Source: Ryuthela nishihirai (lineage: Eukaryota > Arthropoda > Arachnida > Araneae > Heptathelidae). From it: DNA of 64,000 nucleotides. The position numbers and the translations under genes were made by a program. The DNA is taken from assembly GCA_038380435.1 (NCBI GenBank), contig JAWZYU010000034.1:38688901-38752900 (forward strand), written 5' to 3'. Shown one piece after another: positions 41,673 through 51,588 of the stretch (position 1 is the first letter of the stretch; the number at the start of each line of letters is the position of its first letter). The notes under the pieces are model-generated. The model did no database searches. It saw only the letters and a list, made by a program, of their open reading frames with translations, and had not been told where the DNA came from.

Positions 41673-42287
41673 GATTAAGGGCAAATTTAGATTTATCAGT
41701 GCTAGAGAGCTAAACGTTGGTTCCTCTCGGTATTTTGGGTCGTAGATGTCGAAAATGTTGCGAAATTTCGGATCTAGAAGGTCCTATGAGGTCAAAAATC
41801 AAATGTAGATCTACCAGTGTTAAGGGGTTAAAAATTGGTTCCTAGGGCTATTTCGAGTCATAGATCTCAGAAATTATGTCGAATTTTGGATGCGATGGGT
41901 CTTTTGATATATCTGTGCTGGAGAGGTAAAAATTGGTGAATAGGTCTATTTTGTAAAGTGGAACCAAAACTAAGAAGGATTTTCAGATCCGCTGTCGCTT
42001 TTAAGGTCAAATAGGGGTCGGAGTGACGGTCTAGAAAGGAAGAGGTGATTTCTAGGATACATTTCTAGTAAATGTATAACAATGAAGAAACTGAAATAAG
42101 TTTTAAACTCGAACCTCGGTTCAATTTTAGGTATATGAAGTCATAAGAGCAAAATCCGTATATCAGATTTGAGAGCAGTCAAAGTAATTAGGAAATCGTT
42201 CAGGAATCGAAAAGCGTTGAAAAGGCAGCAAGAGAATGAAGTGAAGCGTTTCTGTTTGCATTTCTTAGTAGGAGTTTCTTCCCCATC
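41673..42287 (+). repeat. decayed tandem repeat of about 130 bp plus spacer
   Basis: Three weak units (starting about 41690, 41810 and 41925) share TAGATTTATCAGTGCTAGAG-like and AAAATTGGTTCCTAGGGCTA-like blocks. From 42030 the sequence is unrecognised apart from 42083-42135, which is the inverse of 44563-44612. Confidence 0.5.
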
Positions 42288-42465
42288 TTAGGGGTGCCTC
42301 AGTCGGTAGGGCATCAGGCTCGTGATCTGCAGTTCCCAGGTTCGAGTCCCACTTATGCCAGCACTGAGATTTATCTCCTGAAAACTCTCGACCTTGCCCT
42401 CAGTCAGTAGGGGACATCAATGGGCTTGGAAAGGATGCTGTTCTTCGTGTGGGACGCAAAGCTGC

Positions 42466-43110
42466 AGCCCCTTGTGCAGGAGAGCCATCCCCTTGTGCAA
42501 GAGAGCCATCCCTTTGTGCAGGAGAGCTATCCCCTTGTGCAAGAGAGCCATCCCCTTGTACAGGAGAGCCATCCCCTTGTGCAAGAGAGCCATCCCTTTG
42601 TGCAGGAGAGCTATCCCCTTGTGCAAGAGAGCCATCCCCTTGTACAGGAGAGCCATCCCCTTGTGCAAGAGAGCCATCCCTTTGTGCAGGAGAGCTATCC
42701 CCTTGTGCAAGAGAGCCATCCCCTTGTACAGGAGAGCCATCCCCTTATGTAGGAGAGCCATCCCCTTGTGTATGAAAGCCATCCCCTTGTGCAGGAGAGC
42801 CATCCCTTTGCGCAGGAGAGCCATCCCCTTGTGCAGGAGAGCCATCCCTTTGTGCAGGAGAGCTATCCCTTGTGCAAGAGAGCCATCCCCTTGTGCAGGA
42901 GAGCCATCCCCTTGTGCAGGAGAGCCATCCTCTTGTACAGGAGAGCCATCCCCTTGTGTAGGAGAGCCATCCCCTTGTGCAGGAGAGACATCCCCTTGTG
43001 CAGGAGAGCCATCCCTTTGTGCAAGAGAGCCATCCCTTTGTGGAGAGGTCCTGCACAAGGTCATCCCCTTGTGCAGGAGAGCCATCCCCTTGTGCATGAG
43101 AGCCAACCCC
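42466..43110 (+). repeat. 21-bp minisatellite grown from the SINE body
   Basis: About 30 units of GTGCAGGAGAGCCATCCCCT plus T, matching the body stretch GTGCGGGAGAGCCATACCCT. A four-unit block of 84 bp (GTGCAAGAGAGCCATCCCTT first) repeats three times from about 42496. Later units vary more, with a 20-bp unit near 42865. Repeat-encoded frames on both strands are by-products. Confidence 0.95.
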
Positions 43111-43138
43111 TGTGCGCGTTAATAAAGTATATGCTAGA

Positions 43139-43557
43139 TGGAGGGTTGGGTTGGGTTGTTTTACCTCTGAGCGGCACTTTTTTGTACACCATGTGCTAAA
43201 TGGCAGGTCACATGGACCCCGAAGGCTCAGAGAAGGTTGGGGGAGGGGACCCACTGGAAAGCTGTCCCCATCTGTCTCCCAACAGCTGTGTTGGGAGACA
43301 GATGGTAGCCTCTCGTCAAGGCCATCCAGATTGTTCTTTAATGTGCACAGGGTATGTCTCTCCCGCACACGGGGCCAGGGCTTAACGTCCCATCCGACGG
43401 ACGGCGGCCTTTCCAAGTCCATCGGTGTCCCCTACTGACCGTGGGCAGGGCGAAGAGTTTTGCGGAGATAAATCTCAACGCTGACCCAGCTGGGACTGGA
43501 ACCAGGGAACTACAGATTACGAGCCTGGCGCGCTACCGACTGAGCCACCCCCGCCCC
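43139..43557 (-). mobile_element. SINE, minus, nested, with a hairpin rearrangement
   Basis: Inserted in the host at GCTAGATGG. At about 43267-43306 the 3' part contains CCATCTGTCTCCCAACA, a six-base loop, then the exact complement. Confidence 0.88.
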
Positions 43558-43709
43558 CTTGATGGGAGGATACCATCTGTCTCCCAACAGCTGTCCAGTG
43601 GGCCCCTTTCCTTCATCCTTCTCTGAGCCTTCGAGGACCTTGTGACCTTGCCATTTAACCCATTGTGTGAAAGAAATTCCTCTCAGCGGTAGAACAACTG
43701 AACCCAACT

Positions 43710-43783
43710 GCCCCATCTTAGCAACAGCGCCACAATCGATCTTAACAGAGCAGGCTATTATTACACTCTGCTCGTCAAAAGAG
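43710..43783 (+). repeat. flank repeat, copy 1
   Basis: GCCCCATCTTAGCAACAGCG to CTCGTCAAAAG, repeated at 44340-44412 with three to four changes. The similarity starts earlier, in the SINE tail GGTAGAACAACTGAACCCAA. Confidence 0.94.
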
Positions 43784-44338
43784 GGGCGGGGGTGGCTCAG
43801 TCGGTAGCGCGCCAGGCTCGTAATCTGCAGTTCCCAGGTTCGAGTCCCAGCTGGGTCAGCGTTGAGATTTATCTCCGCAAAAATTCCCCGCCCTGCCCAC
43901 GGTCAGTAGGGGACACCGATGGGCTTGGAAAGGCCGCCGTCCGTCGGATGGGATGTTAAGCCGTGGCCCCGTATGCGGGAGAGCCATACCTGTGCACGTT
44001 GAAAAACACGCTGGATGTACTTGACGGGAAGCTACCATCTGTCTCCCAACAGCTATTCCAGTGGATCCCCTCTCCCAAACTTCTCCGACCATTCGGGGTC
44101 CTTGTGATCTGGCCATTTAGCCCATGGTGTGCAAAAAAGTGCCGCTCAGAGGTAAAACAACCCAACGTTAAAGAACACGCTGGATGTACTTGACGGGAGG
44201 CTACCATCTGTCTCCCAACAGCTATTCCAGTGGGTTCCCCTCCCAACCTTCTCTGAGCATTCGGTGTCCTTGTGATCTGGCCATTTAGCCCATGGTGTGC
44301 AAAAAAGTGCCGCTCAGCGGTAGAACAACTGAACCCAA
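43784..44338 (+). mobile_element. SINE with two 3' modules, plus, between flank repeats
   Basis: Full head and body. Modules share the locus-specific GGATGTACTTGACGGGA, and the second ends with the tail of the older neighbour (CAGCGGTAGAACAACTGAAC). Confidence 0.92.
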
Positions 44339-44412
44339 CTCCCCCATCTTAGCAACAGCGCCACAATCGATCTTAACAGAGCAGGCTATTATTGCACTCT
44401 TCTCGTCAAAAG
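44339..44412 (+). repeat. flank repeat, copy 2
   Basis: Second copy of 43710-43783. After GTCAAAAG the sequence continues as single-copy DNA (CGCCGATCGATAAAATGCGT), giving the likely pre-insertion site. Confidence 0.94.
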
Positions 44413-44787
44413 CGCCGATCGATAAAATGCGTGTATCTGGAAATCTGTTTGGAGAAATTCGATCAAATTCTGTAGAAAGATGCAGAGATAATGTTGGGAG
44501 AAGTAAAGAAAATTTGGGCCAGAATCATTTATGTTCATCATGAAATATAAGCGAATGAAGGAAAGCCTAAAATTGAACCAAGGTTCGAGTTTAAAACTTA
44601 TTAGAAACTTCCTTTTACTAGAAACAAAATAGAGTGAAGAGGAGTTGAATGCAAAATGTATGCTCAATAGAGGATGAGAGTCCTCTGGCACTGTGGTCTG
44701 ATAGCGTCGATTCATGCGCTCAATAAGATCATCGAATGAATGGGAGGGAAATAAAGTTACTACGCAATATAAAAGTAGTCCGGAAGG
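44413..44787. other. non-repeat stretch
   Basis: Contains 44563-44612, the inverse of 42083-42135. A 108-codon minus frame at 44389-44715 has no recognised motif. Confidence 0.5.
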
Positions 44788-44864
44788 GGTTGAAAAGGCT
44801 GCCGTCCATCGAATGGGACGTCAAGCCGTGAATCCATGTACAAGAGAGACTGATGTCCTTGCAG
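44788..44864 (+). mobile_element. SINE body fragment, plus
   Basis: GAAAAGGCTGCCGTCCATCG to GTACAAGAGAGACTGATG. Confidence 0.75.
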
Positions 44865-45715
44865 AGGTTGTTTTACCTCTGAGCGGCACTTTCTTGAACA
44901 CAATGGGGTAAATGGACAGGTCACAAGGACCCCGAAGGCTCCGAGAAGGTTGGGGGAGGGGATCCACTGGAACAGCTGTTGGGAGACAGATGGTAGCTTC
45001 CCGTCAAGGCCATCCAGCGTGTTCTTTAACGTTGGGTTGTTTTACCTCTGAGCGGCACTTTTTTGCACACCATGGGCTAAATGGCCAGGTCACAAGGACC
45101 CCGAAGGCTCAGAGAAGGTTGGGGGAGGGGATCCACTGGAACAGCTATTGGGAGACAGATGGTAGCCTCCCGTCAAGGCCATCCAGCGTGTTCTTTAACG
45201 TTGGGTTGTTTTACCTCTTAGCGGCACTTTTTTGCACATCATGGGCTAAATGGCCAGGTCACAAGGACCCCGAAGGCTCAGAGAAGGTTGTGGGAGGGGA
45301 TTCACTGGAACAGCTGTTGGGAGACAGGTGGTAGCCTCCCGTCAAGGCCATCCAGCGTGTTCTTTAACGTTGGGTTGTTTTACCTCTGAGCGGCACTTTT
45401 TTGCACACAATGGGCTAAATGGCCAGGTCACATGGACCCCGAAGGCTCAGAGAAGGTTGGGGGAGGGGGACCCACTGGAACAGCTGTTGGGAGACAGATC
45501 GTAGCTCCCGTCAAGGCTATCCAGCGTGTTCTTTAACGTGCACAGGGTATGGCCCTCCCGCACACTGGACCACGGCTTAACGTCCCATCCGACGGGCGGA
45601 GGTCTTTCCAAACCCATCGGTGTCCCCTACTGACCGATGACAGGGAGTTTTGTGAAGATAAATTTCGATACTGGTTCGGGTGGGACTCGAACCTGAGAAA
45701 TGGAAGATTGCGATC
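44865..45715 (-). mobile_element. SINE with four 3' modules, minus
   Basis: Junctions lie near 45030, 45200 and 45370. The first three modules share TCACAAGGACCCCGAAGGC and the GGGATCCACTGG or GGGATTCACTGG variant, while the fourth, next to the body, has TCACATGGACC. Body and box B follow to about 45715. Confidence 0.9.
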
Positions 45716-45888
45716 CTGCCGATGGAAACGTTAACCCTATGACCCGTGTACAGGACAGCCATACCCTGTGCACGTTAAAGAACACGATGGAAGGCTTCGT
45801 TAGGAGACTACCATCTGTTTTCCAACAACTGTTCCAGTGGGTCCCCTCACCCAACCTTCTCTGAGCCCTCGGGGTCCTTGTGACCTGG

Positions 45889-46277
45889 GGGGCGGGGTTG
45901 GCTCAGTCGGTCGCGCGCCAGGCTCGTAATCTGTAGTTCCCAGGTTCGAGTCCCAGCTGGGTCAGCGTTGAGATTTATCTCCGCAAAATTCCCCGCCCTG
46001 CCCACGGTCAGTAGGGGACACCGATGGGCTTGGAAAGGCCGCCGTCCGTCGGATGGGACGTTAAGCCGTGGCCCCGTGTGCGGGAGAGACATACCCTGTG
46101 CACGTTAAAGAACACGCTGGATGGCCTTGACGGGAGGCTACCATCTGTCTCCCAACAGCTGTTCCAGTGGGTCCCCTCCCCCAACCTTCTCTGGGCCTTC
46201 GGGGTCCTTGTGATCTGGCCATTTAGCCCATGGTGTGCAAAAAAGTGCCGCTCAGAGGTAAAACAACTCAACTCAAC
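45889..46277 (+). mobile_element. SINE reference copy, full length, plus
   Basis: 389 bp with the perfect 13-bp duplication CCTTGTGACCTGG at 45876-45888 and 46278-46290. Parts in order: G-rich start, tRNA-like head to about 45965, GAGATTTATCTCC block, body with GGGACGTTAAGCCGTGG and CCCTGTGCACGTTAAAGAAC, 3' part from GGATGGCCTTGACGGGAGGC and a CAACTCAACTCAACCC tail. The body block resembles conserved central domains known from other invertebrate SINEs, but I cannot name the superfamily without a search. Confidence 0.95.
45899..45953 (+). promoter_or_regulatory. pol III boxes A and B of the SINE head
   Basis: Box A TGGCTCAGTCGG at 45899-45910 and box B GGTTCGAGTCC at 45943-45953, the internal promoter of tRNA genes. 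The anticodon-loop position reads CTCGTAA, so the head is closest in layout to a tRNA with CGT or (one change) CAT. Other full copies have the same boxes. Confidence 0.88.
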
Positions 46278-46350
46278 CCTTGTGACCTGGTCATTTAGCC
46301 CATTGTGTACACAAAAGTGCCTCTCAGAGGGTGAAACAACCCAACCCAAT

Positions 46351-47038
46351 CCCTCAAAAAAATAATCCTACAGACGCTCATAGATATTATATACAAAAAA
46401 AAAATATCTCTAACATCAAAACGGAAACATTAACGGAATTTCAGGAAGATCTTTTTCAAAGAAGAAAAGCATCGATGCTCAGAAAGAGTCTGAATGGAGA
46501 AACTTCTAGAGATAGAAACGAGATCGAAGGAGAAATCAGCTGTCGCTCAGAATTCGGACTCTAGAGGAAAGACCGAAAGAGAAATGAGTGGGAAACTGCC
46601 GGCAAAAGCGAAACTAAGGGAGTAGTTCAATCTCTTGGGATTGCTGACTCTAAAAAGATGGGAAAAGGGAAGGGGAAAAAAAAAAAAACAGAGCTCGCTC
46701 TGAAAAGCGATAATTCAGAGGAAAAAAATCCATCACCGGGAAGGTAAAAATAGAAACTCAAAAATGAAGAAAGTGACAGAAACGAATGGCACAAAATATC
46801 GGATATAAAACTTTTGCTTCCCGAAAATAAGTAGCGATGAAAGTTGATGATGGGTTCCAGAAAATTCAGATGGGTAGAATTAGTTTTCGAAATGTTTTAG
46901 GTGCTCGAAATCCAACTGTCCTTTCAACACCTCTGGAACCCTAGACCGTCGCTTCGACCATTATTTCACTTTAAATGCGATACCGGATGTGAAACTTCCT
47001 CTTATTTCCGTGTTCTACCATCTAAAATATCTCTATTC
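46351..47038. other. purine-rich non-repeat stretch
   Basis: The plus strand is strongly A/G-rich from about 46430 to 46830, including an A-run near 46680. A 77-codon frame at 46331-46564 starts in SINE sequence. No gene called. Confidence 0.5.
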
Positions 47039-47052
47039 ACTAATTTTTAGCC

Positions 47053-47908
47053 GTAATCTGCAGTTCCCAGGTTCGAATCCCAGCTGGGTCAGCGTTGAGA
47101 TTTATCTCCGCAAAATTCTCCGCCCTGCCCACGTTCAGTAGGGGACACCGATGGGCTTGGAAAAGCCGCCGTCCGTCGGATTGGACGTTAAACCGTGTCC
47201 CCGTGTACGGGAGAGCCATACCCTGTGCACGTTAAAGAACACGCTGGATGGCCTTGACGGGAAGCTACCATCTGTCTCCCAACAGCTGTTCCAGTGGGTC
47301 CCCTCTCCCAACTTTCTCTGAGATTTCGGGGTCCATGTGACCTGGCCATTTACCCCATTGTGTGCAAAAAAAGTGCCGCTCAGAGGTAAAACAACCCAAC
47401 GTTAAAGAACACGCTGGATGGCCTTGACGGGAGGCTACCATCTGTCTCCCAACAGCTGTTCCAGTGGGTCCACTCCCCCAACCTTCTCTGAGCCTTCGGG
47501 GTCCATGTGACCTAGCCATTTAGCCCATGGTGTGCAAAAAAGTGCCGCTCAGAGGTAAAACAACCCAGCGTTAAAGAACACGCTGGATGGCCTTGACGGG
47601 AAACTACCATCTGTCTCCCAACAACTGTTCCAGTGGGTCCCCTCTTCCAACTTTCTCTGAGACTTCGGGGTCCATGTGACATGGCCATTTACCCCCATTG
47701 TGTGCAAAAAAAGTGCCGCTCAGAGGTAAAACAACCCAACGTTAAAGAACACGCTGGCTGGCCTTGACGGGATGCTACCATCTGTCTCCCAACAGCTGTT
47801 CCAGTGGGTCCACTCCCCCAACCTCCTCTGAGCCTTCGGGGTCCATGTGACCTGGCCATTTAGCCCATGGTGTGCAAAAAAGTGCCGCTCAGAGGTAAAA
47901 CAACCCAA
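47053..47908 (+). mobile_element. SINE with four 3' modules, 5'-truncated, plus
   Basis: Starts in the head at GTAATCTGCAGTTCCC, so box A is missing. The 13-14 bp duplication CTAATTTTTAGCC lies at 47040-47052 and 47909-47921. Modules 1 and 3 share TTTCTCTGAGA, ATTTACCCC and ATTGTGTGCAAAAAAAG. Modules 2 and 4 share GGGTCCACTCCCCCAACC. A two-module block was therefore duplicated. Confidence 0.94.
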
Positions 47909-48051
47909 CTAATTTTTAGCCTTCCACCATTGCTTGAATAATATTTGATCTTCGACCTTAAAGGTACCATCGCTGGCATTTGCTGGTCTATTCATATAAG
48001 AATATTCCCCAGTAAAAACTGTATCATGTATTCTGAACACTCCCTTGCAGA

Positions 48052-48840
48052 GGGAGGGGTTGTCTCAGTCGGTAGCGCGCCAGGCTCGTAATCTGCAGTT
48101 CCCAGGTTCGAGATTTATCTCCGCTAAACCCCAAACTTCAGTCAGTAGGAGACATCGATGGATTTGGGAAGACCACCGTCCGTCGGATGACCACTTGTGC
48201 TGGAGAAAAAAACCACCTGTGCTGGAGAAAAAAAAACACCTGTGCTGACCACTTGTGCTGGAGAGCTTACACCCTCTGTAATTTAAAGAACACACCGGAT
48301 GGCTTACGGAAAGATATCTGTCTTCTAACAGTTCTCCAGTGGGTTCCATTGCTCCCAACCTTCTGTGAGCTTTTGGGGTCCTTGTGACTTATCCATTTTG
48401 CGCAAATAAAGTGCCGCTAGGAGAGGTTGGGTTGGGTTGTTTTACCTCTGAACGGCACTTTTTTTGCACACCATGGGGTAAATGGCCAGGTCACATGGAC
48501 CCCGAAGGCTCAGAGAATGTTGGGGGAGGGGACCCACTGGAACAGTTGTTAGGAGACAGACGGTAGCCTCCCGTCAAGGCCATCCAGCGTGTTCTTTAAC
48601 GTGCACAGGGTAGGGCTCTCCCGCACACCGGGAGACGGCTTCAACGTCCCATCCGACGGACGGCGAGCTTTCCAAGCCCATCGATGTCCCCTACTGACCG
48701 TGGGCAGGGCGGGGAATTTTGCGGAGATAAATCTCAACGCTGACCCAGCTGGGACTCGAACCTGGGAACTACAGATTACGAGCCTGGCGCGCTACCGACT
48801 GAGCCACCCCCGCCCCCGCTAGGAGAGGTAAAATAGCCCA
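48052..48840 (+). mobile_element. old SINE (plus) with a small expansion, split by a SINE (minus)
   Basis: The head and box B are present, but the tRNA-proximal body is deleted. At 48190-48265 the CTTGTGCTGGAGA segment is repeated four times with A-run spacers. The 3' part runs to 48426 and resumes 48816-48840. The inner minus full copy lies at 48427-48815, with the duplication CCGCTAGGAGAGG at 48414-48426 and 48816-48828. Confidence 0.9.
48190..48265 (+). repeat. small repeat expansion in the SINE body
   Basis: Four copies of (A)CCACTTGTGCTGGAGA or CACCTGTGCTG, spaced by runs of seven to nine A. The position corresponds to GTGTGCGGGAGAGCC, the same spot that expanded at 42.5 kb. Confidence 0.82.
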
Positions 48841-48932
48841 AACTTTCTACACTGCAAAAGTACGTTGTTACACTAGTTTAGATGGAAAATAGTTTATTAC
48901 CCCTTTTATGGTAAAAATAAAAAATGTATTGT

Positions 48933-49675
48933 GGGTTGGGTTGCTTCACCTCTGAATGGCACTTTCTTCGCACACATGGGGCGGGGGTGGCTCAGTCGGT
49001 AGCGCGCCAGGCTCGTAATCTGTAGTTCCCAGGTTCGAGTCTCAGCTGGGTCAGCGTTGAGATTTATCTCCGCAAAATTCCCCGCCCTGCCCACGGTCAG
49101 TAGGGGACACCGATGGGCTTGGAAAGGCCGCCGTCCGTCGGATGGGACGTTAAGCCGTGGCCCCGTGTGCGGGAGAGAGCCATACCCTGTGCACGTTAAA
49201 GAACACGCTGGATGGCCTTGACAGGAGACTACCATCTGTCTCCCAACAGCTGTTCCAGTGGGTCCCCTCCCCCAACCTTCTCTGAGCCTTTGGGGTCCAT
49301 GTGACCTGGCCATTTAGCCCATGGTGTGCAAAAAAGTGCCGCTCAGAGGTCAAACAACCCTTCTTCGCACACAATGGGCTAAATGGCAGGTCACGAGGAC
49401 CTTGAAGTCTTAGAGAAGATTGGGGGGAGGCTACCCAATGGACAGCTGTTGGGAGACAGATGGTAGCTTCCTGTCATTTTAACGTGCACAGGGTATGGTT
49501 CTTCCACACACGGAGCCACAGCTTAACGTCACATCGGACGGACGGTGACCTTTCCAAGTCCATCGCTGTCCCCTACTAAACCAGAGTAGGGTGCGGAGTT
49601 TTGCGGAGATAAATCTCAACGCTGGCCCAGCTGGGACTCGAACCTGGGAGCTGCAAATTAAGAGCCTCGTGCCCA
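48933..49675 (-). mobile_element. older SINE (minus) split near its tail by a SINE (plus)
   Basis: Host tail at 48933-48976, resuming 49361 and running to a degraded head near 49675. The inner full plus copy is at 48977-49360, with the perfect 13-bp duplication TTCTTCGCACACA at 48964-48976 and 49361-49373. Confidence 0.92.
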
Positions 49676-50245
49676 TTGAGAGGTTATTCTGGTAAAAGTT
49701 TCATCCGAAAATCAAAATATATCACCATAAACAAATATAAAGGGTTGGGTTGTTTTACCTCTGAGCGTTATTTTTTTTGCACACCATGGGTTAAACGGCC
49801 AGGTCACAAGGACCCCGAAGGCTCAGAGATGGTTGGGGGAGGTGGACCCACTGGAACAGCTGTTAGGAGACAGACGGTAGCCTCCCGTCAAGGCCATCCA
49901 GCTTGTTCTTTAACGTGCACAGGGTATGGCTCTCCCGCACACCGAGCCACGGCTTAATGTTCCATCCGACGGACGGCGGCCTTTCCAAGCCCATCGGTGT
50001 CCCCTACTGACCGTGAGCAGGGCGGGGAATTTTGTTCAGTTCAGTTTTATTATAATAATAAGGTTACAAACAACAGATATTTGTAATACTCTTATTAACC
50101 CAAAAGCATCTAAGCTCATGTAGGTTAATTTACAAATTATTTAAAAACATAATTTTGGCAACACTGACACTCAACTTTACATAAAGAAAAAATATATATA
50201 TATACAAAAACAATACAGAATTTTTAAAAACGAATTAGTTTTTTT

Positions 50246-51588
50246 TTACTTTAACACTGAAAACAGGCTGTCAGCATTAGTAATGGTCATTAGATAATTA
50301 TCAGTGAGAGATCTGAAATGGATAGAATTAGTTTCATTTCGAATTATAATCGGTAAAGAATTAAAAATTTTAGGGGCCAAATAATCAAAGTGTTTGTGCA
50401 TAATTTCTTTATTTGCAAGTGGTAACAGAAACCTTATCCCATCATCTCGCATAGAATAATTTGTATAATGCAGCACTGCATTATTGTTTTTAAAGAAGTA
50501 ATTTAATGTTCTATAAACAAATAAATGTCTCAGTGGAAATACACCTGGAATGGTATACTTACAAAAAATGGCAACAGTTTTATATTTATTTGGTAAAATT
50601 TGGAATATAAATTTATTTTGCATTGAGATTAGACTCCTTAATGATGAAATGTATGTTCCTCCCCAACTTGTAATACCATACTGTATGTCCAGTCTGCTAC
50701 TGGACCCAAGATTTGTATAACATTATTAACATTTTATTACTGAGGATTTTTTTTTTTTAAATAATGAAATTTATATAGCATCTGTCTAAGTGTGTGTTTG
50801 TTAGTTTTCCAATATGCATTTTCCAACTTAGGGTTGGGTTGGGTTGTTTTACCTCTGAGCGGCACTTTTTTGCACACCATGGGCTAAATGGTCAGGTCAC
50901 AAGGACCCCGAAGGCTCAGAGAAGGTTGGGGGAGGGGACCACTGGAACAGCTGTTGGGAGACAGATGGTAGCCTCCCGTCAAGGCCATCCAGCGTGTTCT
51001 TTAACGTGCACAGGGTATGACTCTCCCGCACAAGGGGCCACGGCTTAACGTCCCATCCGACGGACGGCGGCCTTTCCAAGCCCATCGGTGTCCCCTACTG
51101 ACCGTGGGCAGGGCGGGGAATTTTGCGGAGATAAATCTCAACGCTGACCCAGCTGGGACTCGAACCTGGGAACTACAGATTACGAGCCTGGCGCGCTACC
51201 GACTGAGCCACCCCCGCCCCCTCCAACTTAGGGAGCTATCAATATAAACGCCTAGGTAGAGTAGACTTTGAACCTGATCAATTTCTTCACAGCAACAAGC
51301 TGAGTAATTATTGCATGAAAATGTATGCAATTTTAATTTAATCAAATTTGGATTGTATGATTTCTTTTTTAGGTTAAATAGAATATACTTAGTCTTTTTC
51401 GTATTTAAATGTAATCCATTTAAATCCAACCATTTCATCACACATTTTAGATCAGTGTTCATGTTATAAAGGAGATTTTCCAGAGAATCAGCACATAAAG
51501 TTAATGATGTGTCATCTGCAAAAGTGTTAATATAGCTATTTATTTTTAATTTACATAGATCATTTATGAATATCAGAAACAAGGTTGG
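50246..51588 (-). pseudogene. reverse transcriptase fragment (Jockey/CR1-type) split by a SINE
   Basis: N-terminal part (minus strand, 51588 down to about 51235) has LFLIFINDLCKLKINSY, the catalytic FADDTSL and a WLDLNGLHLNTKKTKYILFN block typical after the active site. The frame then reads SLLYLGVYIDSSLSW into the SINE. On the far side it continues with RLDIQYGITSWGGTYISSLR just upstream of ATG 50623 and ends at 50246. The endonuclease and most of the fingers/palm are missing, so it is inactive. Confidence 0.85.
50834..51221 (-). mobile_element. SINE nested in the LINE, minus
   Basis: Full length, with the perfect 12-bp duplication TCCAACTTAGGG at 50822-50833 and 51222-51233. It interrupts the LINE coding frame. 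Confidence 0.95.

Larger units (their letters stand above)
42288..43709 (+). mobile_element. SINE (plus) expanded by a 21-bp array and split by a SINE
   Basis: Head at 42288-42400 (GGTGCCTCAGTCGGTAGGGC, box B), body to 42470, then the array. CGCGTTAATAAAGTATATGC resumes the body at 43117, a minus SINE sits at about 43139-43557, and the 3' part runs from CCTTGATGGGAGGATACCAT to about 43709. Confidence 0.88.
45716..46345 (+). mobile_element. older SINE (plus) split by a SINE (plus)
   Basis: Body from GATGGAAACGTTAACCCTAT to 45888, resuming 46278-46345 with a tail ending CAACCCAACCC. Confidence 0.88.
50035..51588 (-). mobile_element. LINE with FADD-type reverse transcriptase, 5'-truncated
   Basis: Minus-strand element framed by the 5-bp repeat TTTTG (50030-50034 and 51589-51593). 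It carries the end of the polymerase domain and the C-terminal region, then a short AT-rich 3' end (AAAACTGAACTGAA on its own strand). NDL, FADDTSL and YGITSWGG blocks place it with Jockey/CR1-type elements rather than with the RTE-like copies. Split by the SINE at 50834-51221. Confidence 0.87.

Noticed and set aside
42394..43422. Frames of 108-242 aa in the 21-bp array
   Set aside because: Same effect: unit length 21 is a multiple of three, all six frames give repeats, and both ends lie in SINE sequence.
45889..45965. tRNA gene call for SINE heads
   Set aside because: Boxes A and B are good, but the acceptor arm does not pair (the G-rich start is followed by continuing SINE body). The unit recurs dozens of times with TSDs, so it is a SINE head rather than a tRNA gene.
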